Positions 1 to 8,625 of a stretch of 64,000 nucleotides of DNA are shown here, in pieces; the first letter of the stretch is position 1; each line of letters starts with the position of its first letter. This DNA comes from Prochlorococcus sp. AG-418-D13 (GTDB lineage Bacteria; Cyanobacteriota; Cyanobacteriia; PCC-6307; Cyanobiaceae). The stretch is from positions 1 to 64,000 of the forward strand of contig QCLU01000006.1 in assembly GCA_003214315.1 (NCBI GenBank), given 5' to 3'. The notes under the pieces were generated by a model, which saw nothing but the letters and a program-made list of their open reading frames with translations, was not told the DNA's origin and did no database searches. The translations under genes and the position numbers were made by a program.

Positions 1-597
1 AATCAAAAAAATTATTGCACCTAATAATCTTATTTCAGTGGTAAGGAAAGGTGATAAATCGCTTTGTAGGAAAACCATCCTTGAAAAAAGACCTCCAAGA
101 ACAGCACATAAAACTGATAAAAAAGGAAAAGCAAAAATCTTAAAGTTATTTTTTTCTGAGAAAGTGGAGTTTCCTCCTTTAAAAGCGTTAACTTTTTTGA
201 GAATTATGAATAGCGAAATCGATACTATGATTATTCCAACCCATGATTTAGTTGTTAAGTTTTCATTAATAAAAATTTCCCCTGACAAAGCAGCCATTAA
301 CGGAGAAAGAGTTTCTATAGATAAAGTTTTTCTTGTGCCAATTGTTTGTAATGACTTTAGGTAGAAAGTATCACCTAAACCAATACCTATTATTCCACTA
401 ATTAGTAGGATTAATATGTTTTTTAATTCAGTTGTAGAACTTAGATTGATAAAAGCAGGTATAAAAATTAAAAAAGCTATTATATTTTTTATTAAATTAA
501 TATCTATTGATTTATATTTTTGAGTTTGCGAGCGCCAAATAAAGCAGGCATATGTCCAAGATGTAGCAGCTCCAAAAGCAGAAAGGATTCCAATCAA
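1..597 (-). CDS. EamA/DMT-family transporter, 3' end outside window
   Basis: Reading the minus strand from a TTG at 597 gives 199 codons without a stop, running off the left edge, so the C-terminus is missing. The protein is a series of hydrophobic helices. A segment with GLGDTFYLKS, then a Ser-Pro-Leu-Met-Ala-Ala stretch followed by GE, is the conserved end of the first EamA repeat. A second hydrophobic repeat begins near residue 150. EamA proteins are inner-membrane exporters of metabolites; the substrate cannot be read from sequence. The start is uncertain: an in-frame stop lies four codons upstream, leaving TTG or ATT. The family call is firm, the function generic. Confidence 0.82.
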   Translation of the reverse strand, partial: MIGILSAFGAATSWTYACFIWRSQTQKYKSIDINLIKNIIAFLIFIPAFINLSSTTELKNILILLISGIIGIGLGDTFYLKSLQTIGTRKTLSIETLSPLMAALSGEIFINENLTTKSWVGIIIVSISLFIILKKVNAFKGGNSTFSEKNNFKIFAFPFLSVLCAVLGGLFSRMVFLQSDLSPFLTTEIRLLGAIIFLI

Positions 598-618
598 AAT
601 GAATAATTTTTAAAAATT

Positions 619-717
619 TTATTTTATAAATTGAGTAAATGCTAAAAAGAATACATAAATAAGAATCAAAATACCAGGTAAAAACTGAATTAATGATTTG
701 AAATTAATTTTGGTCAT
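619..717 (-). CDS. small single-pass membrane protein, 32 aa
   Basis: An ATG at 717 opens 32 codons ending in TAA. Residues 9-29 form one clear hydrophobic helix (Leu, Ile, Val, Phe) with Lys residues at both ends, like the very small photosystem and cytochrome subunits. I could not match it to any named one. It lies just upstream of the EamA gene (stop to TTG, 21 nt) on the same strand and may be co-transcribed. No clear Shine-Dalgarno is seen. A chance hydrophobic ORF in AT-rich DNA is the alternative. Confidence 0.42.
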   Translation of the reverse strand: MTKINFKSLIQFLPGILILIYVFFLAFTQFIK

Positions 718-739
718 ATTTACTTAGAAATAATTTATT

Positions 740-976
740 TTAAACAATTTTTTTATTACTAGGGTATAAACTCTCTAACTTCTTTCTTCTTTTAACTTTC
801 GCATTAATTCTTTCTTCTTTTTCTTTTTTCTTGATCTCATCATTTATCTTATTTTGTCTATATCCAAACCAAAGTAGAACCCAAATAACAGAAGTTATTA
901 AAAGAAGAGCCGTATATTGACCAGTCATAGGAAAACTGGCCTCAGAATATTTAACGTAAGAAAATATTAGACTCAT
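740..976 (-). CDS. conserved-looking small membrane protein, 78 aa
   Basis: ATG start. The layout is a short N-terminus, one transmembrane helix at about residues 20-38 ending in LLWFGYRQ, then a strongly charged tail (KKKEKEERINAKVKRRKK) and a C-terminus containing SLYPSNKK. The tail would be cytoplasmic by the positive-inside rule. No family recognised. The C-terminal SLYP-plus-lysines motif recurs in another small membrane protein at 11484-11657, which supports both being real. It may form a minus-strand unit with the 32-aa ORF and the EamA transporter downstream. Confidence 0.65.
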   Translation of the reverse strand: MSLIFSYVKYSEASFPMTGQYTALLLITSVIWVLLWFGYRQNKINDEIKKKEKEERINAKVKRRKKLESLYPSNKKIV

Positions 977-1161
977 ACAATAAACTTAAAGCATAAAAAT
1001 AACGACTGCGTTGATTTTTTTAGAAATTTAAAAATTAGTGAATTGCAGCTATTTATTATGTGGTTTTTAAGTTTTTATTTCTTTCTTTTATGGTTTTTGG
1101 AATAATTTTTCTTAATAACTCCTTGCTATTATCAGATTGAAACATATTAAATAATAAGTTT

Positions 1162-2394
1162 TTGGAACCTTTTGATTTAGCAGTTGTAGGAGGCGGTGCA
1201 GCAGGTTTTATGACAGCAATAACTGCTGCTGAAAATGGAGTTAAAAGAATAATAATTCTTGAAGGCACTTCAAAACTTATGGAGAAAGTAAGGATTAGTG
1301 GAGGGGGAAGATGTAACGTCACTAATGCGACATGGATACCGAATGAACTAGTTGAGAATTACCCTAGAGGTGGAATTCAGCTCTTGGAATCATTTAATCG
1401 TTTTGCTGCTGGAGATGTGTATGATTGGTTTGAGAAGAAAGGGTTGAAATTAAAAATTGAGGAAGATCTAAGAGTATTCCCAGTGTCTAATTCTTCTTCA
1501 GATGTTATTGATTGTTTGAGAAAAAGTGCTTTATCAAAAAACGTAGAGATATTAACAAAATTTTTTGTAAAAGAAATTTCAAAAACTCCAGATAATATAT
1601 TTAATATTTTTAGTCTTAAAAAAGCAAAGGTAACTTCAAAAAATATTATTCTTTCAACTGGAGGTAATCCAAGCGGATATAAATTAGCTCAAAATCTTGG
1701 ACACAACATTGTAAAACCTGTACCATCGCTTTTTACTTTCTCTACAAAAGAACCCAATTTGGATGAATGTAGTGGAGTGTCGATAAAAGGCATAGATATA
1801 GAAATTAAATTAAACAATAAGAATTTTCAAAATAGAGGCGATTTACTAATAACTCATTGGGGTTTTAGTGGGCCAGCAGTATTAAAACTTTCATCAATTG
1901 CAGCAAGGGAACTTTATAGTCAAAAATATAAATTTAATCTAATCATTAAATGGTCTGCTTTAAGTTATGAGGAGTTAAAAGATAAAGTTAACTATTTAAG
2001 ATTAAATAAAGGCAAGGTTAATCTAATTAACAGTAGACCTGTTCCACTATTAACAAAAAGATTATGGATTTTTTTATTAAATAAAATAGGTATTGATAAA
2101 GAGAAAAAGTGGGCTGATTTATTGGCGCATGAAAGAGAGGAAATGATAAATATTCTAATGAGGGACAAATATATAATTTCGGGCAAAGGACCATTTGGAG
2201 AGGAATTTGTTACTTCTGGAGGCGTAAAAATTAATGAAGTTAATTTTAAAAATATGGAGAGCTTAATTTGTCCAGGATTATTTTTTTCTGGAGAAGTTTT
2301 AGATGTTGATGGGATCACAGGTGGATTTAATTTTCAACATTGTTGGACAAGTGGATGGATCGCTGGGATGGCAGTCTCAAAGTTAAATCATTAA
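1162..2394 (+). CDS. HI0933/BaiN-family FAD-dependent oxidoreductase
   Basis: A 410-aa flavoprotein of the HI0933 (YhiN/BaiN-like) family. Visible marks are the N-terminal dinucleotide-binding GGGAAG at about residues 10-15, the family signature ISGGGRCNVTN near residue 47, and the C-terminal FAD-contact region with TSGGV, then GEVLDVDG and GGFNFQ near residues 350-395. Family members bind FAD and an NAD(P)-type cofactor; the physiological substrate is unknown. The start is TTG at 1162: the frame is closed by TGA eight codons upstream and no ATG precedes the Rossmann fold. It is a single gene divergent from the small minus-strand proteins. Confidence 0.94.
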   Translation: MEPFDLAVVGGGAAGFMTAITAAENGVKRIIILEGTSKLMEKVRISGGGRCNVTNATWIPNELVENYPRGGIQLLESFNRFAAGDVYDWFEKKGLKLKIEEDLRVFPVSNSSSDVIDCLRKSALSKNVEILTKFFVKEISKTPDNIFNIFSLKKAKVTSKNIILSTGGNPSGYKLAQNLGHNIVKPVPSLFTFSTKEPNLDECSGVSIKGIDIEIKLNNKNFQNRGDLLITHWGFSGPAVLKLSSIAARELYSQKYKFNLIIKWSALSYEELKDKVNYLRLNKGKVNLINSRPVPLLTKRLWIFLLNKIGIDKEKKWADLLAHEREEMINILMRDKYIISGKGPFGEEFVTSGGVKINEVNFKNMESLICPGLFFSGEVLDVDGITGGFNFQHCWTSGWIAGMAVSKLNH

Positions 2395-2495
2395 GTAACA
2401 AATCAATAAGTTTATCTTTTTTTTATTAAGTATTAGAAAGAAAAAGTTTTTTGAAGAAAATTTAATTTTAAAGTTTTAATTATTGGTGAAGATTA

Positions 2496-3245
2496 ATGCA
2501 GAATCTTGTATCAAAAAAAGAAGAAGAGGAAAGAAGATTAAAAGCTTTAGCGGAATATAGGATTTTGGGAACCAAGCCAGAATCATGTTATGACGATATT
2601 ACAAAAATTGCTGCTACAACATGTAATGTGCCTATTTCTTTAATGACTTTGGTAGACAAAGATAAACAATGGTTTAAATCCAAAATAGGACTTCAAATAT
2701 CAGAAACTAGAAGAGATTGGTCTTTTTGTACCCATGCAATAAAAGAAAATAGTCCATTAATTATTCATGATGCTTTCCAAGATGAAAGATTTATAAATAA
2801 TCCATTGGTAACAGGAGATCCCAAGATTCGTTTTTATGCAGGTTTTCCCCTTAGAAATAGTGATGGTAATAAACTTGGAACTCTTTGTGTAATAGACAGA
2901 AAGCCAGGAAATCTAACTACACAACAATTCAATATTATGGAATTATTATCCAAGCAAATAGTTTCATTTTTAGAACTTAGAAAAAAGTCATTGAACTTGC
3001 TAGATGCATTGTCTAACTTGCACAAACAAGAAGGTATTTTATCTGTCTGTTCATATTGCAGAGAAGTGAAAAATAAGGAGGGCGATTGGATGCATTTAGA
3101 AAAATATCTTTCGAAAATTAGTGATATTAGATTCAGTCATGGTGTTTGTGATAATTGTATGGAAAAACATTTTCCAGATGTAATCGAAGTATGGAATAAA
3201 AAGGATTTTTTCGAAGATGGCCAAAAAAGGTATTTAGAGTCTTAG
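2496..3245 (+). CDS. GAF-domain protein with C-terminal Cys4 motif
   Basis: A 249-aa soluble protein. Residues about 20-165 form a GAF sensory domain (LMTLVDKDKQWFKS, a WSFCTHAI segment, and LGTLCVIDRKPG are typical of GAF domains at the head of kinases and cyclases). A short helix leads into a tail with C185-x2-C188 and C218-x2-C221, the second pair preceded by SHGVC. This cysteine layout is a tail often seen after PAS/GAF domains and may bind a metal. There is no kinase, cyclase or DNA-binding output domain, so any signal must pass through a partner. The ligand is unknown. Confidence 0.88.
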   Translation: MQNLVSKKEEEERRLKALAEYRILGTKPESCYDDITKIAATTCNVPISLMTLVDKDKQWFKSKIGLQISETRRDWSFCTHAIKENSPLIIHDAFQDERFINNPLVTGDPKIRFYAGFPLRNSDGNKLGTLCVIDRKPGNLTTQQFNIMELLSKQIVSFLELRKKSLNLLDALSNLHKQEGILSVCSYCREVKNKEGDWMHLEKYLSKISDIRFSHGVCDNCMEKHFPDVIEVWNKKDFFEDGQKRYLES

Positions 3246-3332
3246 ATTTAATACCTTGCTTTCAAGTTAGTAATCTATTTCTAAACAAATTCTAAATTTG
3301 GTGGTTAGGATTGTATAAATTTTGACTTGAGC

Positions 3333-3818
3333 ATGTTATTTGGAACTCTATTAACAGGTGAAATTGCTAAAAGTGCATTAGTAGCATATGTCCATTATTT
3401 AGGAATTATTTTGTGTTTCGGATCTCTTTTGTTTGAAAGATTGACCCTCAAAGTAGGTCTTAATAGAAATGAGACGATCTCAATGATAATTGCAGATGTG
3501 GTTTATGGTTTGGCAGGAGTTGCAATATTAGTTACTGGGATTTTACGTGTAAAGTATTTTGGTCAAGGAGGTGATTTCTATACAGGTAATCCTGTGTTTT
3601 GGATAAAGGTTTCTCTTTACATACTTGTGGGATTACTTTCTTTATACCCGACAACAACATATATTTTGTGGGCCATTCCATTAAGTAAGAATAAATTACC
3701 TGAAATATCTGAGAATCTAGTTAAGAGGTTCAGACTCATCATTACTACTGAATTAGTGGGTTTTGCAACAATACCTTTGTTTGCCACTCTTATGGCTAGA
3801 GGTGTAGGTTTAGGTTGA
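3333..3818 (+). CDS. DUF2214-family membrane protein
   Basis: A 161-aa integral membrane protein with four predicted helices. The first, containing YVHYLGIILCFGSLLFE, carries a conserved His; the second and third flank a RVKYFGQGGDFYTGNPVFW loop, and the fourth holds TELVGFATIPLFATLMARG. This is the DUF2214 pattern found in cyanobacteria and proteobacteria; function unknown. I chose the ATG at 3333. A TTG two codons upstream (3327) is in frame and possible. Its stop overlaps the start of the next gene, so the two are probably translationally coupled. Confidence 0.88.
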   Translation: MLFGTLLTGEIAKSALVAYVHYLGIILCFGSLLFERLTLKVGLNRNETISMIIADVVYGLAGVAILVTGILRVKYFGQGGDFYTGNPVFWIKVSLYILVGLLSLYPTTTYILWAIPLSKNKLPEISENLVKRFRLIITTELVGFATIPLFATLMARGVGLG

Positions 3819-4351
3819 AAAACTTATTTCTAGAAAGAAACTGTTTAATAAGTTCTAATAAACTATATAGATGGAGTTTAAGTTATAAGATTTCTAAATC
3901 TAAAAAGGAAATTGTTTTTATTGGTTTAAATCCCTCATTATCTGATCAAGTTTTTTTAGATAATACAACAAAAAAGATAATCAAAATTTCGAAAAACAAT
4001 AATTACGGCAAAGTAAAATTAATCAATCTATTTGCTCTTATTTCAAGCAAACCAGAAAAACTTTTTAAACATAAAAACCCTGTGGGTTATCTAAACAATG
4101 ATCATATTTATAAAAACTTAAAACACTGGTCTGAAAGTAAAAATTGTGATTTATGGTTAGGTTGGGGTAACAAAGGTAAATTTCTAAATAGAAATAAAAG
4201 AATATCAAAAAAAATAATGCAATATAACTCAATTAGGAAAAATAATTTTGATAATCCTCTTGGACCGCTTTTAATTAAGAAAACAATCAAGGATAATCCA
4301 ATACATCCTCTATATTGTTCTGATAATTCCATCCTCCAATCTTATTTTTAG
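3815..4351 (+). CDS. DUF1643-family protein
   Basis: A 178-aa soluble, very lysine-rich protein of the DUF1643 family. Family marks are RWSLSYK near residue 18, IVFIGLNPS at 33-41, an LINLFAL segment near 69 and LWLGWGNKG near 113. No biochemical function is established. The start is a TTG whose last two bases begin the TGA stop of the DUF2214 gene (TTGA overlap), a tight coupling that argues for this start. The C-terminus after residue 145 is variable and basic. Confidence 0.83.
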   Translation: MKNLFLERNCLISSNKLYRWSLSYKISKSKKEIVFIGLNPSLSDQVFLDNTTKKIIKISKNNNYGKVKLINLFALISSKPEKLFKHKNPVGYLNNDHIYKNLKHWSESKNCDLWLGWGNKGKFLNRNKRISKKIMQYNSIRKNNFDNPLGPLLIKKTIKDNPIHPLYCSDNSILQSYF

Positions 4352-4433
4352 TTAGTAAGGCTCATTTGCAAACCAGTATTTTTAGCTATTCCATTAAATA
4401 TGTGTTATTTTCAACTTGTTAAGTTAACCTGAT

Positions 4434-4562
4434 ATGAAAATTTCAAAGCAATTAAATAAACTAAAAAACTTGAATGTTGAGGCAGAAAAATGTTCTACAA
4501 GAGAAGAAGCAAAAAAAATAATTAATAAAGCAAATAAAGCACAAAGTAAAATCAACAAATAA
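4434..4562 (+). CDS. very small charged protein, 42 aa, unknown
   Basis: An ATG at 4434 opens 42 codons ending in TAA. The product is almost entirely helix-forming (Lys, Glu, Asn, Ala) with one Cys, and would be a short amphipathic or coiled-coil helix with a high positive charge. It lies alone between the DUF1643 and pirin genes on the same strand. Not recognised. It could be a genuine Prochlorococcus small protein or a chance ORF; the continuous charged heptad-like pattern without rare codons leans towards real. Confidence 0.45.
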   Translation: MKISKQLNKLKNLNVEAEKCSTREEAKKIINKANKAQSKINK

Positions 4563-4649
4563 ATAAAAAGTAATTTCAATTATTCATAATTTATAATTTT
4601 CAAAAATATTTAATTTACACAAATACACCATATTTATTTCTTAATATTT

Positions 4650-5381
4650 ATGTCTTTGAAAATAATTAAAATAAGGAAATCTCACGAAAGATTTAGATCG
4701 ACTAGAGAATGGCTAAATTCGATGCATTCATTTTCTTTCGCAGAGCATAGAGATCCAAAATGGGATAATTTTGGGAAAATTAGAGTTATAAACGAAGATA
4801 TTATTTCTCCTAATGCAGGATTTAATACACATTCTCATGCAAATATGGAAATAATTACTGTCGTAACAAAAGGAGCAATAACTCATAGAGACTCGTTAAA
4901 CAATCTTGGAAAAATTCACAAAGATGAAGTACAAGTTATGTCTGCAGGTACTGGAATCTCTCATAGCGAGAAGAATGAAGAAAATGAGACCTGTAAGTTG
5001 TTCCAGATTTGGATATACCCTCAAAAAGAAAATATCAAACCTCGATATGATCAAATTTCATTAAATGAAAAGTTGCGGGACAACCTTATTTTTAATTACA
5101 AAGACGGTCAAAATAATAAGCTTTTTCTAAATCAAAGTATCTCTTTATGGCGTTGTAAATATAAGCCAATTAAAGAAAAAAAATTGCCATTAAAAATCGA
5201 TAAATATAATTGGATACAAATAATAAAAGGTAATCTTTTATTAAAAAGTAAAGACTCTAATTCAAATATATGCCTCGAACCTGGAGATGGCTTGGGTTTT
5301 GAAGTTAATTATTATGATGATGTCTCTATAGATACTGAAAAAGACCTAGATTTTCTCTTATTTTCGATGCCTTCCCTATAA
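4650..5381 (+). CDS. pirin-family cupin protein
   Basis: A 243-aa bicupin of the pirin family (YhhW-like). The N-terminal cupin has the metal-site motif with HSHANMEIITVV at about residues 61-72 and the second half GTGISHSEKNEE near residues 100-111. WNxMHSFSF-like and RVINED segments at 22-50 are also typical. Pirins bind iron or other divalent metal; YhhW-type members show quercetinase activity in vitro, but the role in cyanobacteria is unknown. The C-terminal cupin is degenerate, as usual. ATG start. Confidence 0.92.
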   Translation: MSLKIIKIRKSHERFRSTREWLNSMHSFSFAEHRDPKWDNFGKIRVINEDIISPNAGFNTHSHANMEIITVVTKGAITHRDSLNNLGKIHKDEVQVMSAGTGISHSEKNEENETCKLFQIWIYPQKENIKPRYDQISLNEKLRDNLIFNYKDGQNNKLFLNQSISLWRCKYKPIKEKKLPLKIDKYNWIQIIKGNLLLKSKDSNSNICLEPGDGLGFEVNYYDDVSIDTEKDLDFLLFSMPSL

Positions 5382-5395
5382 TTTATCTTTTACTT

Positions 5396-5710
5396 TTACT
5401 CATCAACCCCTTTATTGAAGGCATGTAAGGCTTGCAAAGCCATATTAAGGTGAACTTCCATAGCACCAAGAGCAATTAAAGAATTTGGTGATTTTTCTTT
5501 TAGTAAATTCTCTTTTCTTTTTGATAATTCATAAACCACTTTCTTAGTTGAAGCTTCCCAATTATTTATTAACTCTTCAAATTCTCTTTTTTCGGGGCTT
5601 TCTATTTCTGCTAATTCATCAGAAAAATGAGAATCTTTTTGTGCCTTAAGCATCAAGTAACTTAATTTTTTATGACTTATTGCTTGAGGTAAATTGTTAG
5701 ATTCACTCAT
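5396..5710 (-). CDS. conserved hypothetical protein, 104 aa
   Basis: A 104-aa all-helical acidic protein without membrane segments, signal peptide or cysteines. The C-terminal part (about 73-100: a SLIALGAMEVHLNMALQAL stretch) is a hydrophobic helix likely to form the core of a helical bundle. No family recognised. It converges with the pirin gene (14 bp apart) and is followed upstream by a 94-bp gap to murD. Likely real because of its length, ATG start and coherent composition. Confidence 0.72.
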   Translation of the reverse strand: MSESNNLPQAISHKKLSYLMLKAQKDSHFSDELAEIESPEKREFEELINNWEASTKKVVYELSKRKENLLKEKSPNSLIALGAMEVHLNMALQALHAFNKGVDE

Positions 5711-5804
5711 TTCTAGTAGTTAATTTATAGACAAAATCTAACTAATTAAGTGAATTTTTGCTAGAGGGTAAACGGTTGTAATGACCGACCTGAAAATTAC
5801 GAAA

Positions 5805-7226
5805 TTATACTTGAACAAAAATGGATTTATTAACCTTTAATTTTTCATTTATTAGTTTCTTGAAATAATCTCCACGCTCTTCATAATTTTTAAATTGATC
5901 AAAACTAGAGCATGAAGGTGAGAATAATAATGTTCCAACTCTATTATTTTGTAAATAATGAAAAACAAAATTTAAAAGCTCTTTTAGTTCTGAAAATTCA
6001 AAAATATTTTTTTTAAATCCTTCATTAATAAGCGCCTTTTTTAGGACTTTTGAGCTTTCTCCAAAAAGGAAAACACATTTAACTTTTTTCTTTAAAACTT
6101 TTATCCAATCACTATATTCATTGCCTTTTAATCTCCCCCCAGCAATGATTATTATTTGACCTTCAATTGAACTTATTCCTGCAATAGATGAGTCAAAATT
6201 TGTAGCTTTACTATCATTAATGATTTCCAGATCATTATTTTTATAAATTGTTTCCATCCTATGGGGTAATTGTTTGTAATTAGATAAAGAATCTTTAATC
6301 TTCTTTCCAGATAATCCAACTTTTCTTGCTGCTGCAATTACCAATAAAAGATTTTGAAGATTATGCATTCCTTTTAAAGAAAAATGTTTAAGTTTGAATA
6401 ATTTCTTCCCTCTCTCAACAATGTATGCTTGATCATCTATCCAATAATCGCATTGAATAAAATTTGATTTATCGAAACTAGTTGTTATCCAAACCCCTCT
6501 TGATAGCGAATTGTAGTGCTTTCTTAGGTTTTTATCGTCATAATTATAAATTCTAAAATCAGATTTTTCTAACAAGCTTTTTTTTATGTTGAAATAGTTT
6601 TCAAGTGTTTTATGTCTTTCAAGATGATCTTCTGTGAAGGTTGTCCATATTCCAATATTAGGTTTTACTTCTGGAGATATTTCTATTTGATAACTGCTTA
6701 ATTCAGCTACAAACCAATCAATTTTTTCATGTTTTTTTGAGTGAGCATATTTACATAAAGGTGTACCAATATTTCCAGCAAAAGGAGCATATAATCCAGT
6801 ATCGCAGAGTATATGGCTTAGTAGATGAGTAACAGTGGTCTTGCCATTAGTGCCGGTAATTCCAATCCAATTTGTGTCTTTTAAAATTTCCCATGCAACA
6901 TTTATTTCTCCAATTACTTTAATTCCCTTTTTTTTTAATTCAATAATAGTTATATGGTCATAAGGTATTGATGGACTTACAACAACAGATTCGATCTCTT
7001 TCACAAAAGGTTGAATTTCTTCAAATGCAAATTCTTTATTCAGAGAAACTAGTATATTAAGCTCTTCTAATTCTGTTTTTCTTTCTAAGAATTCTATCCC
7101 ATCTTTGCTTTCCCAAACAATTACTCTCTTATTGATGCTTCTCAAATACTTGGCAGCCCAAAATCCAGATTTACCTAATCCAATTACAAGATTAATATTT
7201 CTTTTAACTGAATGATTATCTATCAT
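5805..7226 (-). CDS. murD: UDP-N-acetylmuramoylalanine--D-glutamate ligase
   Basis: MurD adds D-glutamate to UDP-MurNAc-L-Ala in the cytoplasmic stage of peptidoglycan synthesis, using ATP. Visible are the N-terminal UDP-binding Rossmann region ([15 protein letters not shown]), the Mur ligase P-loop [15 protein letters not shown] near residue 120, the ELSSYQIE segment, HxxRME-like LPHRMETIY near 320 and the C-terminal [17 protein letters not shown] motif. The track of open frame extends to a TTG at 7274, but the ATG at 7226 gives 473 aa, closer to the usual length and start, so I chose it. The neighbours are not peptidoglycan genes. Confidence 0.96.
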   Translation of the reverse strand: MIDNHSVKRNINLVIGLGKSGFWAAKYLRSINKRVIVWESKDGIEFLERKTELEELNILVSLNKEFAFEEIQPFVKEIESVVVSPSIPYDHITIIELKKKGIKVIGEINVAWEILKDTNWIGITGTNGKTTVTHLLSHILCDTGLYAPFAGNIGTPLCKYAHSKKHEKIDWFVAELSSYQIEISPEVKPNIGIWTTFTEDHLERHKTLENYFNIKKSLLEKSDFRIYNYDDKNLRKHYNSLSRGVWITTSFDKSNFIQCDYWIDDQAYIVERGKKLFKLKHFSLKGMHNLQNLLLVIAAARKVGLSGKKIKDSLSNYKQLPHRMETIYKNNDLEIINDSKATNFDSSIAGISSIEGQIIIIAGGRLKGNEYSDWIKVLKKKVKCVFLFGESSKVLKKALINEGFKKNIFEFSELKELLNFVFHYLQNNRVGTLLFSPSCSSFDQFKNYEERGDYFKKLINEKLKVNKSIFVQV

Positions 7227-7326
7227 TAAATTTATAATTGCATTTATATTAATTGTGTTTAAGGGGTAATTCAATCATGAGATCTTTCTTCAGTATTTAT
7301 AGTTTTCGCCAAAGAAAAAGTAATTA

Positions 7327-7593
7327 ATGGAAGATAATACTGCAAAATATTGGTTCTCTTGGTTTTATGAAAACTGGGAGAAAAATGCTCCAGGTGAGTT
7401 AATTGAACAGGGTTTAACTCCGTCTCAGATTGCTGAGCGTTTTGTTAATGAAAACCATGATAGTTTTATGCAATTGTCAAAAAAAATTGATGAAAAAAAT
7501 TATGATGCCCTAACAGAATTTATGAAACTCTCAGAGAGTGAATTACATATCTTAAAGTACTTTCTAAAGTTAGTAAAAATGAAAAATTTATAA
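7327..7593 (+). CDS. conserved hypothetical protein, 88 aa
   Basis: An 88-aa small acidic helical protein with an aromatic-rich N-terminus (KYWFSWFYENWEK) and no membrane segment. It is not recognised beyond looking like a small cyanobacterial conserved protein. The gene is divergent from murD and its last 6 bases overlap the 3' end of the convergent SDR gene. ATG start at 7327. Confidence 0.72.
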   Translation: MEDNTAKYWFSWFYENWEKNAPGELIEQGLTPSQIAERFVNENHDSFMQLSKKIDEKNYDALTEFMKLSESELHILKYFLKLVKMKNL

Positions 7594-8517
7594 GAAGTTA
7601 TTAATTATTTCAAGGCTTTTTTCCCATAAATTTTTTCTTTCTTTTTTGTTCGTGGCAAAAGGAGAAGTAGGGGATAGTTTTGGATGACCTCTGAAATTAA
7701 ATTTAGGACCATAATGATCACCACCTCTTGCGTCTGGCGAAGTGGCTGCAAAAAGTTGAGGTAAAGAACCCATCTCAGCAGTTTGAAAAATAGGGCTAAA
7801 TAATTCCAAAGAGAATGTTTCTATTGGACTAGGGTTAGGTTTTTGAGCAGTAAATAGATTTGTTTTTGCAATTCCTGGGTGAGCAGCTAAAGAAAGTATA
7901 TTTTTGTGCTTTAAGTTCTCATTTAGTTCCAAAGCAAACATTACATTAGCTAATTTGCTATTGGAGTAAGATTCCCATTTGTTGTAATATTTCTCGGCTT
8001 TCAGATTTTTCCAACCAACTTTGCCAAAAAATTGTGCTCCAGAAGTAACCGTCACTATTCTAGATTCTTCTTTTTTTTCAATAATTGGAAGTAGCTTTAG
8101 GGTCAAAAGCATGTGAGCTAGATGATTAACTGCAAATTGTATTTCATATCCCTGAGCACTAAGAGTTTTAGGCGGATGCATAATGCCTGCATTATTGATT
8201 AGCAAATCCAAATTTTCAAAATTATCAAAAAGTTTGGACTGAACTTCTACAATATTTTTTAAATCTGACAAATCTAATTCTAAAGGTGTAAATATTCCTT
8301 CAGGATTAATACCTTTAAGTTTTTTGATAGTTTGATTAGCTTTTTCAAGTGATCTACAAGCTATAACTACATGAGCATTTTTTTCGGCTAAGGCCTTTGC
8401 AGTGTAGTATCCAAGACCACTATTCGCACCAGTAATTAGAGCTGTTTTGCCTGTAAGGTTTGGAATATTAGATGTTTCCCAGTTAGAGATTTTAGGTCTT
8501 GAGATAGTGGCAGTCAT
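7588..8517 (-). CDS. short-chain dehydrogenase/reductase (RDH/POR-like)
   Basis: A 309-aa classical SDR. The NADP-binding TGANSGLG is at about residues 29-36, followed by CRSLEKA, the LINNAGIM motif near residue 107, an FAVNHLAHMLLT segment, the catalytic Ser in VTVTSGAQ near 157, and the YSNSKLAN active site (Tyr and Lys) near 183-190. The overall layout resembles retinol-dehydrogenase and protochlorophyllide-reductase-like SDRs, but a substrate cannot be assigned, and this is not obviously the light-dependent POR itself. ATG start. Confidence 0.92.
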   Translation of the reverse strand: MTATISRPKISNWETSNIPNLTGKTALITGANSGLGYYTAKALAEKNAHVVIACRSLEKANQTIKKLKGINPEGIFTPLELDLSDLKNIVEVQSKLFDNFENLDLLINNAGIMHPPKTLSAQGYEIQFAVNHLAHMLLTLKLLPIIEKKEESRIVTVTSGAQFFGKVGWKNLKAEKYYNKWESYSNSKLANVMFALELNENLKHKNILSLAAHPGIAKTNLFTAQKPNPSPIETFSLELFSPIFQTAEMGSLPQLFAATSPDARGGDHYGPKFNFRGHPKLSPTSPFATNKKERKNLWEKSLEIINNFL

Positions 8518-8625
8518 TTAGTGATCCTGCAAATTGCTTTGGAATTTAACCAAAATTTAATTACTTTCCCACTGTAAATACTGGAAGTCAGTATCGTGAG
8601 CTCTTTTTGACGGTACTATTTAATA

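Noticed and set aside
38..364. 108-codon plus-strand frame at the left edge
   Set aside because: It is antisense to the EamA transporter frame, whose translation has clear transporter motifs.
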